Positions 1-7,600 of a stretch of DNA of 64,000 nt are shown piece after piece. Both the position numbers and the translations under genes were made by a program. Origin of the DNA: Coriobacteriia bacterium (GTDB lineage: Bacteria > Actinomycetota > Coriobacteriia > Coriobacteriales > UBA8131). The notes beneath the pieces were generated by a model. The model did not search any database. It was not told the DNA's origin and saw nothing but the letters and a program-made list of their open reading frames with translations. The stretch spans positions 1 to 64,000 of the forward strand of contig WRHU01000008.1 of assembly GCA_009783085.1 (NCBI GenBank), written 5' to 3'. Positions within the stretch are counted from its first letter, which is position 1. Each line of letters starts with the position of its first letter.

Positions 1-78
1 TCGAGAGAGCGGTACATCACAATGTTTCGAGACATTAGTTTGAGAACATTCGTTCAAAGTCTCGCAGGTTTTAGGCAT
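1..78 (-). CDS. Partial protein, 5' end only, unrecognised
   Basis: A leftward reading frame begins with ATG at 78-76 and stays open to the window edge (26 codons). On the minus strand AAAGGAG lies about 11 nt upstream of the ATG, a good ribosome binding site, which is why I call a gene here although almost all of it is missing. The visible N-terminus begins MPKTCETLNECSQTN and contains three cysteines; I recognise no family. Its identity needs the neighbouring sequence. Confidence 0.5.
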   Translation of the reverse strand, partial: MPKTCETLNECSQTNVSKHCDVPLSR

Positions 79-249
79 CTTCGTTTAAGCTCCTTTGCCA
101 TTTCCAGCGTGCTTAGACTAACTATCATACCATCCTAGCATTCAAAAAACGACAAATTGCCTCAAGGCGAGCCTAGATGCGAAAACGTAATCTTTCGGGA
201 AACTTTTGTTGATTTCTTGTTTGAGTTCTTTTGAATCTTCTTTTTGTTG
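79..249. other. Non-coding upstream region of the partial gene
   Basis: No supportable reading frame. This stretch should hold the promoter and ribosome binding site of the leftward partial gene; the binding site lies at about 89-96. I see no strong repeat or RNA structure apart from the hairpin that begins at 250. Confidence 0.4.
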
Positions 250-282
250 AGCAGCCCTGGGCACTTTGTGTCCAGGGCTGCT
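250..282 (-). terminator. Hairpin terminator downstream of the LRR gene
   Basis: AGCAGCCCTGG (250-260) pairs perfectly with CCAGGGCTGCT (272-282) around an 11-nt loop. It starts about 10 nt past the stop codon of the leftward LRR gene, so it probably ends that transcript. The short T run (CTTTATAT) lies on the plus-strand side, so a classical U tract in the leftward direction is lacking. Confidence 0.55.
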
Positions 283-291
283 TTATATCTA

Positions 292-1437
292 TCACGTATA
301 CTGAGGCGTTATCTTGCCGCTATGCCCCTCTTTTTTGAGCCATGCTTTTAGCTTAGAGGTATCACTAATGCTATTGCGCTGACACTCCAACCGCTCCAGT
401 TTCTTGTTTTTGCTTATATCAAGCTTGGTGAGCTTGTTGTCGTTGCACCACAAAAACATAAGTTTTTTGTTCTTGCTCACATCGAGTTTGGAAAGTTTAT
501 TTTTATCGCAAGAGAGCCTTTCAAGTTTTGTGTTCTTTGTTACCTTGAGCTTCTTGAGTTTGTTGCCATCTACAAAGAGGATTCCAAGCTTTGCATTCTT
601 TGATACGTCAAGCTTGGTGAGCTTGTTGCTTTCACATAACAACATCCAAAGTTTCTTATTTTTGGCAACATTGAGCTTGGTGAGTTTGTTGGTAGAGCAC
701 TCCAGATGTGTAAGCTTCTTGTTCTTGCTTACGTCAAGTTTTTTAAGCTTGTTGATTTCGCACGACAACCAAATGAGGCTGACATTCTTGCTTACATTAA
801 GCTTGGTGAGCTTGTTTTGGGGGCAAACTAAATCCTCTAGTTTTGTGTTTTTGGTCACATCAAGTTTTGTGAGCTTATTGCCAGAGCAATGCAAACTTGC
901 AAGCTTAGTATTTCTGCTCACGTCAAGCGTAGTAAGCTTATTGAAAACACAATCCAACTCAACAAGCTTGGTGTTTTTGCGTACGTCAAGACTAGTGAGT
1001 TGGTTTGAGCCACAAGACAGCTCTCTCAGCTCAAGATTCTTACTCACGTCAAGCGTAGTAAGCGCATTGTCGGCGCAATACAATGTTTTAAGTGCCACAC
1101 AAGCACTTACGTCAAGAGAGGTCAGCTCTTTTTGAGAAAGCGCACAAAAAACAACATTCTTTCCTTCGATTTTTGCAGGCACAACAATGGTTTTCGATGC
1201 TATATCATAGCCAAAAAGATGAACGCCATCGCTTTCTATGGTGTAATAAAAATTGCCGTCAGGAGTTACTGCCTGCGTTGTAAGAGCGCCAGAAGCCGTA
1301 ACTTCATCTGCAAGCGCCGTCGCAGGAACTGCAACACCCGTGCACGCCAACGCTACTGCTATAAAAACAGCAAGCGCACGCCTCTGCAAAGCTGAGGCTC
1401 TTTGAGCCACTTTGTTGTCAAACATTTTCTTACTCAT
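292..1437 (-). CDS. Secreted leucine-rich-repeat protein (12 x 21-residue repeats)
   Basis: 381 residues. I place the start at the ATG at 1437 because AAAGGAAC stands just upstream and a signal peptide follows directly (hydrophobic ALAVFIAVALACTG, then an ATALA-type cleavage site near residue 43); the frame is open further upstream but has no such signals. Residues 105-356 are twelve consecutive 21-residue LRRs of the type LTKLDVSKNxKLxxLxCxxNK, with the Cys kept in all but one unit. The last 25 residues (SKLKAWLKKEGHSG) look like a capping segment. There is no LPXTG motif or C-terminal membrane helix, so the protein is probably secreted or held to the wall non-covalently. LRR proteins of this kind usually bind proteins or glycans; the ligand here is unknown. 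Confidence 0.85.
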   Translation of the reverse strand: MSKKMFDNKVAQRASALQRRALAVFIAVALACTGVAVPATALADEVTASGALTTQAVTPDGNFYYTIESDGVHLFGYDIASKTIVVPAKIEGKNVVFCALSQKELTSLDVSACVALKTLYCADNALTTLDVSKNLELRELSCGSNQLTSLDVRKNTKLVELDCVFNKLTTLDVSRNTKLASLHCSGNKLTKLDVTKNTKLEDLVCPQNKLTKLNVSKNVSLIWLSCEINKLKKLDVSKNKKLTHLECSTNKLTKLNVAKNKKLWMLLCESNKLTKLDVSKNAKLGILFVDGNKLKKLKVTKNTKLERLSCDKNKLSKLDVSKNKKLMFLWCNDNKLTKLDISKNKKLERLECQRNSISDTSKLKAWLKKEGHSGKITPQYT

Positions 1438-1521
1438 GATAGTTCCTTTCATTTCGTTTTTTGTTGTCAAACACTTGATAAGCGGAGCACCTATCAACCT
1501 TATAGACCCATAGTAGCGAGG

Positions 1522-1567
1522 CAAAGTGACACTGACGTGACTACAAAATAAGTGAACTGTCACTTTG
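1522..1567. promoter_or_regulatory. Inverted repeat in the LRR gene control region
   Basis: CAAAGTGACA (1522-1531) is repeated as its exact reverse complement TGTCACTTTG (1558-1567), separated by 26 nt. Read leftward, a possible promoter for the LRR gene (TTTGCC, 16 nt, TATAAG, with the -10 at about 1500-1505) overlaps the proximal arm. The repeat could be a paired operator or a leader hairpin. No regulator can be named. Confidence 0.35.
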
Positions 1568-1705
1568 GCTTGCCCAACGCTTTGCTACCGTTCATACTCC
1601 CAAATAGACCGCAAACCCGTCAAAACCCCTCGAAAAAGAGATTTCCCACTATTCCAGTGGGGATTGAAGAGAAAATGGTCTATACTATGCTCTACACGGT
1701 TTTTC

Positions 1706-1725
1706 TGTTGTCAAACACGACAACA
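1706..1725. promoter_or_regulatory. Candidate operator ahead of the MOSC-nifS-nifU-rrf2 operon
   Basis: TGTTGTC (1706-1712) and GACAACA (1719-1725) form a perfect 7-bp inverted repeat with a 6-nt spacer (AAACAC). It lies between a TATACT -10-like box (1681-1686) and the start codon at 1759, where a repressor would block the operon. The left part, TGTTGTCAAACAC, recurs at 1462-1474 in the leader of the divergent LRR gene. The operon's own Rrf2-family protein is the obvious candidate ligand, but that is inference. Confidence 0.45.
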
Positions 1726-1758
1726 CAAGGCACTACCAACCTTGGAGAAAGGCTCACT

Positions 1759-2415
1759 ATGTCTAAAACCAGTTCGCATACAGCAGACACACGCTCTGCA
1801 AGCACAAACGCTGCCGCAGGCGCCGCTGCAAACACTGCCCTCCAAACTCCAAATACACGTGCACCCAAAACAAGCACGCCCGAACCTGCCATACTTCCCC
1901 GTGGTCTGGTAACCTCTATTAACATCTCCGCCAAGAAAGGCACACGCAAAACTCCCCTGCCAGAAAAACACGCTCGCATTGAGCTTAATTCTGGCGTTGT
2001 GGGAGATGCGCACGCAGGCGACTGGCATCGACAAGTTTCTTTCCTGGCTGAGGAGTCCATTGAAAAAGCACGCACCGCTGGCCTCGACGTAAAAGAGGGC
2101 GATTTTGCCGAAAACTTTACCACCGAGGGAATTGAGCTTTTTTCTCTGCCGGTGGGCACACTCCTTAACGTCGGCTCAACCCAAGTAGAAATAAGCCAGA
2201 TTGGCAAAGTTTGCCATACCCGTTGCGCCATTTATCACCTTGCGGGAGATTGCATTTTTCCTCGGGAAGGTATTTTTGGTGTGGTGCGCATGCCTGGTGA
2301 GGTCAAGGTGGGCGATGCCATTGAGGTGGCTCACTGGGGAGATGGCACCTGCGATGCCACTCCGCCTGATGCCTTGGCAGAAGTTGAGGAAGCTCGAGCG
2401 GCTGGCACGTTATAG
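1759..2415 (+). CDS. MOSC-domain protein
   Basis: 218 residues. The start at 1759 follows GGAGAAAGG; the reading frame extends upstream, but those codons overlap the putative operator. Residues 1-45 are low-complexity (Ala/Thr/Ser/Pro). The rest is a MOSC domain: an N-terminal LVTSINIS strand, GDWHRQVS, and the hallmark C-terminal stretch QIGKVCHTRCAIYHLAGDC followed by FPREGIFGVV. MOSC domains (molybdenum cofactor sulfurase C-terminal family) handle sulfur or molybdenum-cofactor-like ligands, often beside a NifS-like sulfur donor. Here a cysteine desulfurase gene follows after only 46 nt, so sulfur transfer to a cofactor is the likely role. Which Mo or Fe-S enzyme it serves cannot be told. 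Confidence 0.85.
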   Translation: MSKTSSHTADTRSASTNAAAGAAANTALQTPNTRAPKTSTPEPAILPRGLVTSINISAKKGTRKTPLPEKHARIELNSGVVGDAHAGDWHRQVSFLAEESIEKARTAGLDVKEGDFAENFTTEGIELFSLPVGTLLNVGSTQVEISQIGKVCHTRCAIYHLAGDCIFPREGIFGVVRMPGEVKVGDAIEVAHWGDGTCDATPPDALAEVEEARAAGTL

Positions 2416-2461
2416 CCAAAACGCTATAGCAAAAAAAACAAGGGACAAGGAAGTAAAGCAA

Positions 2462-3661
2462 ATGCTACGACAAATATATCTCGACAACGCAGCAACTACC
2501 AAGGTACTGCCCACCGTTGTCTACGAAATGCTCCCCTATTTTACGGAAGGCTACGGCAATCCCTCGTCGCTGTATGACTTTGGGCAACAAGCCCGCGATA
2601 CCATGGATAAAGCGAGAGAGAGCATTGCTAAACACATCAACGCCCGCGAACAAGAGATTTACTTTACCAGTGGCGGCACAGAGAGCGACAACTGGGCGCT
2701 GAAAGAAACGGCGTTTGCCTACGCAAGCAAAGGCAAGCACATTATCACCAGCTCAATTGAACACCACGCCATCTCACACTCATGCAAGTGGCTCGAAAAG
2801 CACGGCTTTGAAATTACCTATCTTGAAGTTGATGAGTTTGGTCTTATTGACCCTGAAACACTTAAAAATGCGTTGCGTCCCGACACCACGCTTGTTTCCA
2901 TTATTTTTGCTAACAACGAGATTGGCACTATCCAGCCCATCAAAGAGCTCGCAGCCATTACCCACGAGCAGGGTGCGCTGTTTCATACCGATGCCGTTCA
3001 GGCGATTACCAATATTCCGCTTGACGTTGCTGAACTTGATGTTGATATGCTCAGCGCTTCGGCTCATAAGTTTCATGGGCCAAAAGGTGTTGGTTTTCTC
3101 TACATCAAAAAGGGAGTTAAGACGCGCTCGTTTATGGACGGTGGCGCGCAGGAACGCAAGCGGCGCGCAGGTACTGAGAATGTGCCTGGAGCGGTTGGCA
3201 TGGCAAAGGCGCTCGAGATTTGTATGGAGCGTTTTGATGAGCGTGTTGAACTTGAGATGCGTCTGCGCGATTTGCTCATTGACCGCATTTTAAGCGAAGT
3301 ACCCTACACGCGCCTCAACGGGCATCGAACTAAACGTTTGCCAGGAAATGTGAGCTTTTGTTTCGAGTTTATTGAGGGAGAATCCTTGCTGCTCGCCCTT
3401 GAGCAAAAGGGCATTCTTGCTTCAAGCGGCTCTGCCTGCGCCTCAGGCTCACTTGATCCGAGCCATGTGTTGTTAGCCATTGGGCTGCCGCACGAGATTG
3501 CTCATGGTTCGTTGCGCCTGAGCATTGGCGAGGATATTACCACTGACGACATCAACTACACCATCGACGCCATCAAAGAAGTGGTTGCTCGCTTGCGAGT
3601 CATGAGCCCGCTGTATGAAGATTTTCTCGCTGGCAAAAAGCCGATTAGCGCAACCAAATAG
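2462..3661 (+). CDS. nifS: Cysteine desulfurase, NifS/IscS type
   Basis: 399 residues, start at 2462 preceded by AAGGAAG. PLP-dependent enzyme that takes sulfur from L-cysteine as a persulfide and passes it to Fe-S scaffolds. Visible signatures: YLDNAATT at the N-terminus, the PLP-binding Lys203 in SASAHKFHGPKGVG, the substrate-pocket His101 in IEHHA, and the catalytic Cys326 in the loop SSGSACASGS. Length is normal for the family. It lies between the MOSC gene (46 nt gap) and the nifU scaffold (70 nt gap), apparently one operon, and probably supplies sulfur both for Fe-S assembly and for the MOSC protein. Confidence 0.95.
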   Translation: MLRQIYLDNAATTKVLPTVVYEMLPYFTEGYGNPSSLYDFGQQARDTMDKARESIAKHINAREQEIYFTSGGTESDNWALKETAFAYASKGKHIITSSIEHHAISHSCKWLEKHGFEITYLEVDEFGLIDPETLKNALRPDTTLVSIIFANNEIGTIQPIKELAAITHEQGALFHTDAVQAITNIPLDVAELDVDMLSASAHKFHGPKGVGFLYIKKGVKTRSFMDGGAQERKRRAGTENVPGAVGMAKALEICMERFDERVELEMRLRDLLIDRILSEVPYTRLNGHRTKRLPGNVSFCFEFIEGESLLLALEQKGILASSGSACASGSLDPSHVLLAIGLPHEIAHGSLRLSIGEDITTDDINYTIDAIKEVVARLRVMSPLYEDFLAGKKPISATK

Positions 3662-3731
3662 GCAAAACACAACGAGCTAAAAACAGAAAGCAAAAATATC
3701 GCAAAACTACGAGTAAACGAGGAGAACAACC

Positions 3732-4175
3732 ATGGGTTATAGCGAAAAGGTAATGGACCACTTTAATAATCCGCGCAACATGGGCGAGATAGAAAACCCC
3801 AGCGGCGTTGGCACGGTGGGAAATGCCCAGTGCGGCGACATTATGCGCGTGTATTTTGACATTGACAGCGACGGCATTATTCAAGATGTTAAGTTTAAGA
3901 CATTTGGCTGTGCGGCTGCCGTTGCAACAAGCAGCATGGCAACCGAGCTGGTAAAGGGCAAGACGGTGCAAGAGGCCCTTGAGGTCACCAATCAGGCAGT
4001 TTGCGATGCGTTAGACGGCTTGCCTCCCGTAAAGGTACACTGCTCTTTGCTTGCCGAGGAAGCTATCCATGCCGCCCTGTGGGATTACGCCGAGAAAAAT
4101 GGCATTGTTATAGAGGGTCTTGAAAAACCCAAAACCGATATTCATGAAGATGAAGAGGAGGACGAGGAGTATTAA
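3732..4175 (+). CDS. nifU: Fe-S cluster scaffold protein, NifU/IscU N-terminal type
   Basis: 147 residues, start at 3732 after GAGGAGAAC. It is the scaffold on which sulfur from NifS and iron are assembled into a cluster. The three ligand cysteines are present: Cys34 (AQCGD, with the adjacent Asp36), Cys60 (FGCAAAVA) and Cys104 (VHCSLLAEEAI). It lacks the ferredoxin and Nfu domains of full-length NifU, so it is an IscU-type stand-alone scaffold. The C-terminus is strongly acidic (HEDEEEDEEY), and the bases coding this tail double as the ribosome binding site of the overlapping regulator gene downstream. Confidence 0.93.
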   Translation: MGYSEKVMDHFNNPRNMGEIENPSGVGTVGNAQCGDIMRVYFDIDSDGIIQDVKFKTFGCAAAVATSSMATELVKGKTVQEALEVTNQAVCDALDGLPPVKVHCSLLAEEAIHAALWDYAEKNGIVIEGLEKPKTDIHEDEEEDEEY

Positions 4176-4584
4176 GACCAGCTCGAAAGCACGCTACGCA
4201 CTCTACCTCGTAGTTGACATCGCCCGCACGCAAGCAGGGGGGCCTGTTTCTTTGCGCACCATTGCCGAGCGACAAGACATCTCACTCAAATACCTTGAAC
4301 AAATTGCGACCGAGCTGTGTAAGTCGGGTTATCTGCAGAGTGTTCGGGGAGCTCAGGGAGGCTACTTGCTCGCACGTCCCGCCACAGAGATTACTGCGGG
4401 TAACATTATGCGTGCCGCAGAAGGAGGCTTTTTGCCTGTTTCGTGTCTTGATACTGCCATTGGTTCTGAATGTTCGTGCCCTCGACAAAGTCAATGCGGA
4501 TCAACTGCTGGCTTTTGGGCTGGCTTACGCTCAACTATAGATGACTATATCGACGGAGTTTCCATCGAACAACTTGCCCGCTAA
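4150..4584 (+). CDS. Rrf2/IscR-family transcriptional regulator
   Basis: About 138-145 residues. Winged-helix protein beginning KTSSKARYALYLVVDIA, with the recognition segment ISLKYLEQIATELCKSGYL and the wing RGAQGGYLLARP. The Cys-rich loop (SCLD...ECSC, then CPRQSQC) resembles the Fe-S ligand loop of IscR, so it probably senses Fe-S status and autoregulates the upstream nifS-nifU operon. The start is uncertain. ATG at 4150 (or 4144, 4120) has no clear ribosome site and adds a basic extension; an ATT at 4171 matches the family start exactly and has AGGAGG 9 nt upstream. The coordinates use the conservative ATG. Confidence 0.85.
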   Translation: MKRRTRSIKTSSKARYALYLVVDIARTQAGGPVSLRTIAERQDISLKYLEQIATELCKSGYLQSVRGAQGGYLLARPATEITAGNIMRAAEGGFLPVSCLDTAIGSECSCPRQSQCGSTAGFWAGLRSTIDDYIDGVSIEQLAR

Positions 4585-4601
4585 GAACTCTTAAGCCAAC
4601 T

Positions 4602-4640
4602 ATGCCGCGGGGGTGTCGCAAAGCGACACCCCCGCGGCAT
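4602..4640. terminator. Strong hairpin between convergent genes
   Basis: A perfect 18-bp stem (4602-4619 with 4623-4640) closes on a three-base loop. It lies between the end of the rrf2 gene and the end of the leftward giant surface-protein gene, so it probably terminates both. Neither side has a long T run, so its efficiency as an intrinsic terminator is uncertain. Confidence 0.7.
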
Positions 4641-4664
4641 TAAAACTATTAAAACCCTAGCACT

Positions 4665-7600
4665 CTAAACTCTAAAATACAGTTTTGAGGCTGCTTCTGC
4701 TGCTCGATGCGCAAGTTCCTCCTGAGTAATAATCTCAGTTTGGACAATAGGCGCACTTTGCACTCTTTCAAAAGGCTCTTCGTTTCTAACAGTCTCCTCG
4801 TTTTCAAGCTTGTTATTGTTCTTGAAAAGCAAGGCAGCCGTCATAGGAGCAAGCAGCTGAACAAATACCATTAACGAAAGCGGAATAGAATACTCGTCAA
4901 CCACTATCATACTACCGGCAAAGTCCTGCGTAGCTATCAGCATGACCACTGCCTCAATGGCAGCGGCAGCCATGATGAGCAGAGCTGGAGCATTAACGTA
5001 AAAGCTTCTTTGCTTTAGGCTCGCGCGCGCTCTCGCATCGCGGTCTTTTTCATCGTACGCCTTAGGAGCAGCACCGTATGGTGCCTGTCTGCGCTCGTTG
5101 CGTTCGTCAATGCGCTTCTCATACGCTTTACGCTCCTTTTTGTTTCTGTGACGATCAACAAAAAACTTAACCAAGCCAAACACAAACATCAATGCGGCGA
5201 GCAATACCGCACACACATCAAAGAGTGACCACGTTGACTGGGCTCCCTCTTGTCCTTGTCCCAGCGGCACGCCATCTCCAAAAATGTTTCCTGTAACGTC
5301 TTCTGCTGCCATTACTGCTTCTGATACCTGCGGCTGAGCGCCATAACCGCCAGTCATAGCAGGCTGTACCTGCGTTGGGGTAGGTGTTGGGGCCGTAGTT
5401 GCAGGAGGCGTCACGTTAGGAGCAGGCGTTGTAGCTGCAGGCGGCTGCGCCGGAGGTGTCGTAGTCGCTGGCGGCTTAGTAGTCGCCGGCGGTTTTGTCG
5501 TCGCAGGCGGCTGCGTTGTTGTTGGCGGCTGAGTCGTTACAGGTGGTGGTGTTGTCGTCACAGGCGGCGTTGTCGTCACGGGCGGCGTCGTTTCGGTAGG
5601 GGGCGGCGGTGTTGCATCGCGTGTCCAATGAGCGTACACCGTCATATCGTTTTTAACCACCGTGCTTGCAGTAAACAGTGAGCCATCGCTTGCTCTTGTG
5701 TACCAGCCCGTAAAGGAATAGTCATTACGAACGGGCGCAGAGGGCAAGCTTGCAAGCGTGGTAGCTGGCGTTTGAACATAAGCCGCAGAAGGGCCCGTCA
5801 AGCGTCCGCCATTAGCGTCAAAATCAACACGATAGCTTGCAGCATCTAAAGCAACAACTGTCGCCGTAATCTGCTTGGTCAAGCTTGGCTCAGCGGCAAC
5901 AGTTACCACAGGATAATAGCTACCCGCAACATTCGTGTAACCGCCTAAATCATTTACGCTCACTACGGTAGGGGTTCCGTCAAAACGGGCAGCATGGGCA
6001 CCAGAGCGTATAAGAATCTGAGTAGACTTATCACTCGTGTTTACCTCAGCAACAGGAATACTAAAGTTTCGTGCGCCAAGAATATAGTTGCGTCCGTACA
6101 CATAGCTGCCATCATCAACAACCACAGCATTTTTGGCCTGCGTAGTGTTACCGTCAGAGTCCGTTACCGTGTAGGTCACTTGATAGATACCCGGCACGTC
6201 GCCCGGAATGTCACCTACAACAATAAGCTTATCGGTTATGTTTCCGTCCTCAATGTCAGATGCAGATGTGTTTCCTTTTTTCTGGTCGTCTGTGAGGTTG
6301 TCCTCGTTTGCAGAAACGGGAACTACAACAGGTTGTTCAGGCGTAATCGTTGGAGCATTGCCGCTTACTACCTGCACACGCAAGTCAATCTCGCACACCG
6401 TGTTAACGTCAGCAATGCGCACCAAATAGCTACCAATCTCTGCGGTAAAACCTCCCCTGTCGGTTATTACAACCTCTTGGTTTGTCAGCAGGCCATCTAC
6501 ACCACTCAGCACTGCGCCAGCGCCAAGTGCCTCAAGCAAAGCAACATCGGTGTCAAGCAAACGAGCCTCGCTTACTCGCAAGGTAATATTGTTTCCAAAA
6601 ACATACACCTTGGAGCCTGTCGGGTTGTTTGGTTCTTGCGGTTTATTCTCTAAAACGTCAGCGTCTACCACAAAAGCATCAACGGTTTTATTCAGCGTGC
6701 CACTGGGTGTGTCAAAGGCAGCTACTACAACGTGGTAGATGCCAGGAGCCTTGGTGTATCCGCCTGTTTTTGCTATATCTATCAAAGCAGATGAAAGCTC
6801 AACACCCGTTGCACCATCGTAGAGCTTCGCTTCGGTCATGCCAATAAGATGAGCAGAGATTTCTCCCTCATTTGAGGGAACGTCGCTTACCTTAATAACA
6901 AAGGAACGAGCCTCCAAAATGCGACCTTTGCCTACCACATAACGGCCATCATTGACCACAACACAACGCTCAGCATAAACCGTATTATTGTCAGAGTCAG
7001 TGACCTCGTAGGTAACTTGATAGATACCCGGAGTGCCTGTGTCGACAGGTTGAGCAGAGTTAGTTGGGTAATAGAGTACTTGATCGGTAAGATCACCATC
7101 GCCCAAATCGTAGGCAGAAACTTCTGTTAAAGCCATACTGCTGTTCCACGGAGTGCCAAGCGTCACCTCAAAAGGAGTGCTTACCAGCAAAACCGGAGGA
7201 GTATCATCAAAAACCGTGCCGTTAATCTTTGCACTATGCTCGCGCTCCGTATAATTTGTTACCCCAAAGGTAAGGGGATAGATGCCCTTTGTCGCCGCAA
7301 AGCCACCCTTGTTTATGAGGGTCACCTCTTCATCGGTGGCGTGCGGCACCAGTTTAATAACACGAGCACGGGCGGCCTCAATGAGAGCAGCGTCGCTGTC
7401 CACGAGGGAAGCTTGCGCTATGCTCATGGTAAAGTGCGAGGCGATAAGCGCATGGTTGGCAGCATAGGGGTCGGGTCCCAAGTCGATTACGTCCGAATCC
7501 ACCACTTCGCCCGTAATAGAACGACTAACACCAGCGTATCCAACGGGGCTAAAGGTAAAGTTGTAAAGACCCAACTCTCGATGAGCAAATCCTGTTGGCA

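Noticed and set aside
404-1135. Rightward 243-codon open frame opposite the LRR gene
   Set aside because: It is the antisense shadow of the 63-bp LRR repeats; it is itself a low-complexity Ser/Leu repeat and has no ribosome site.
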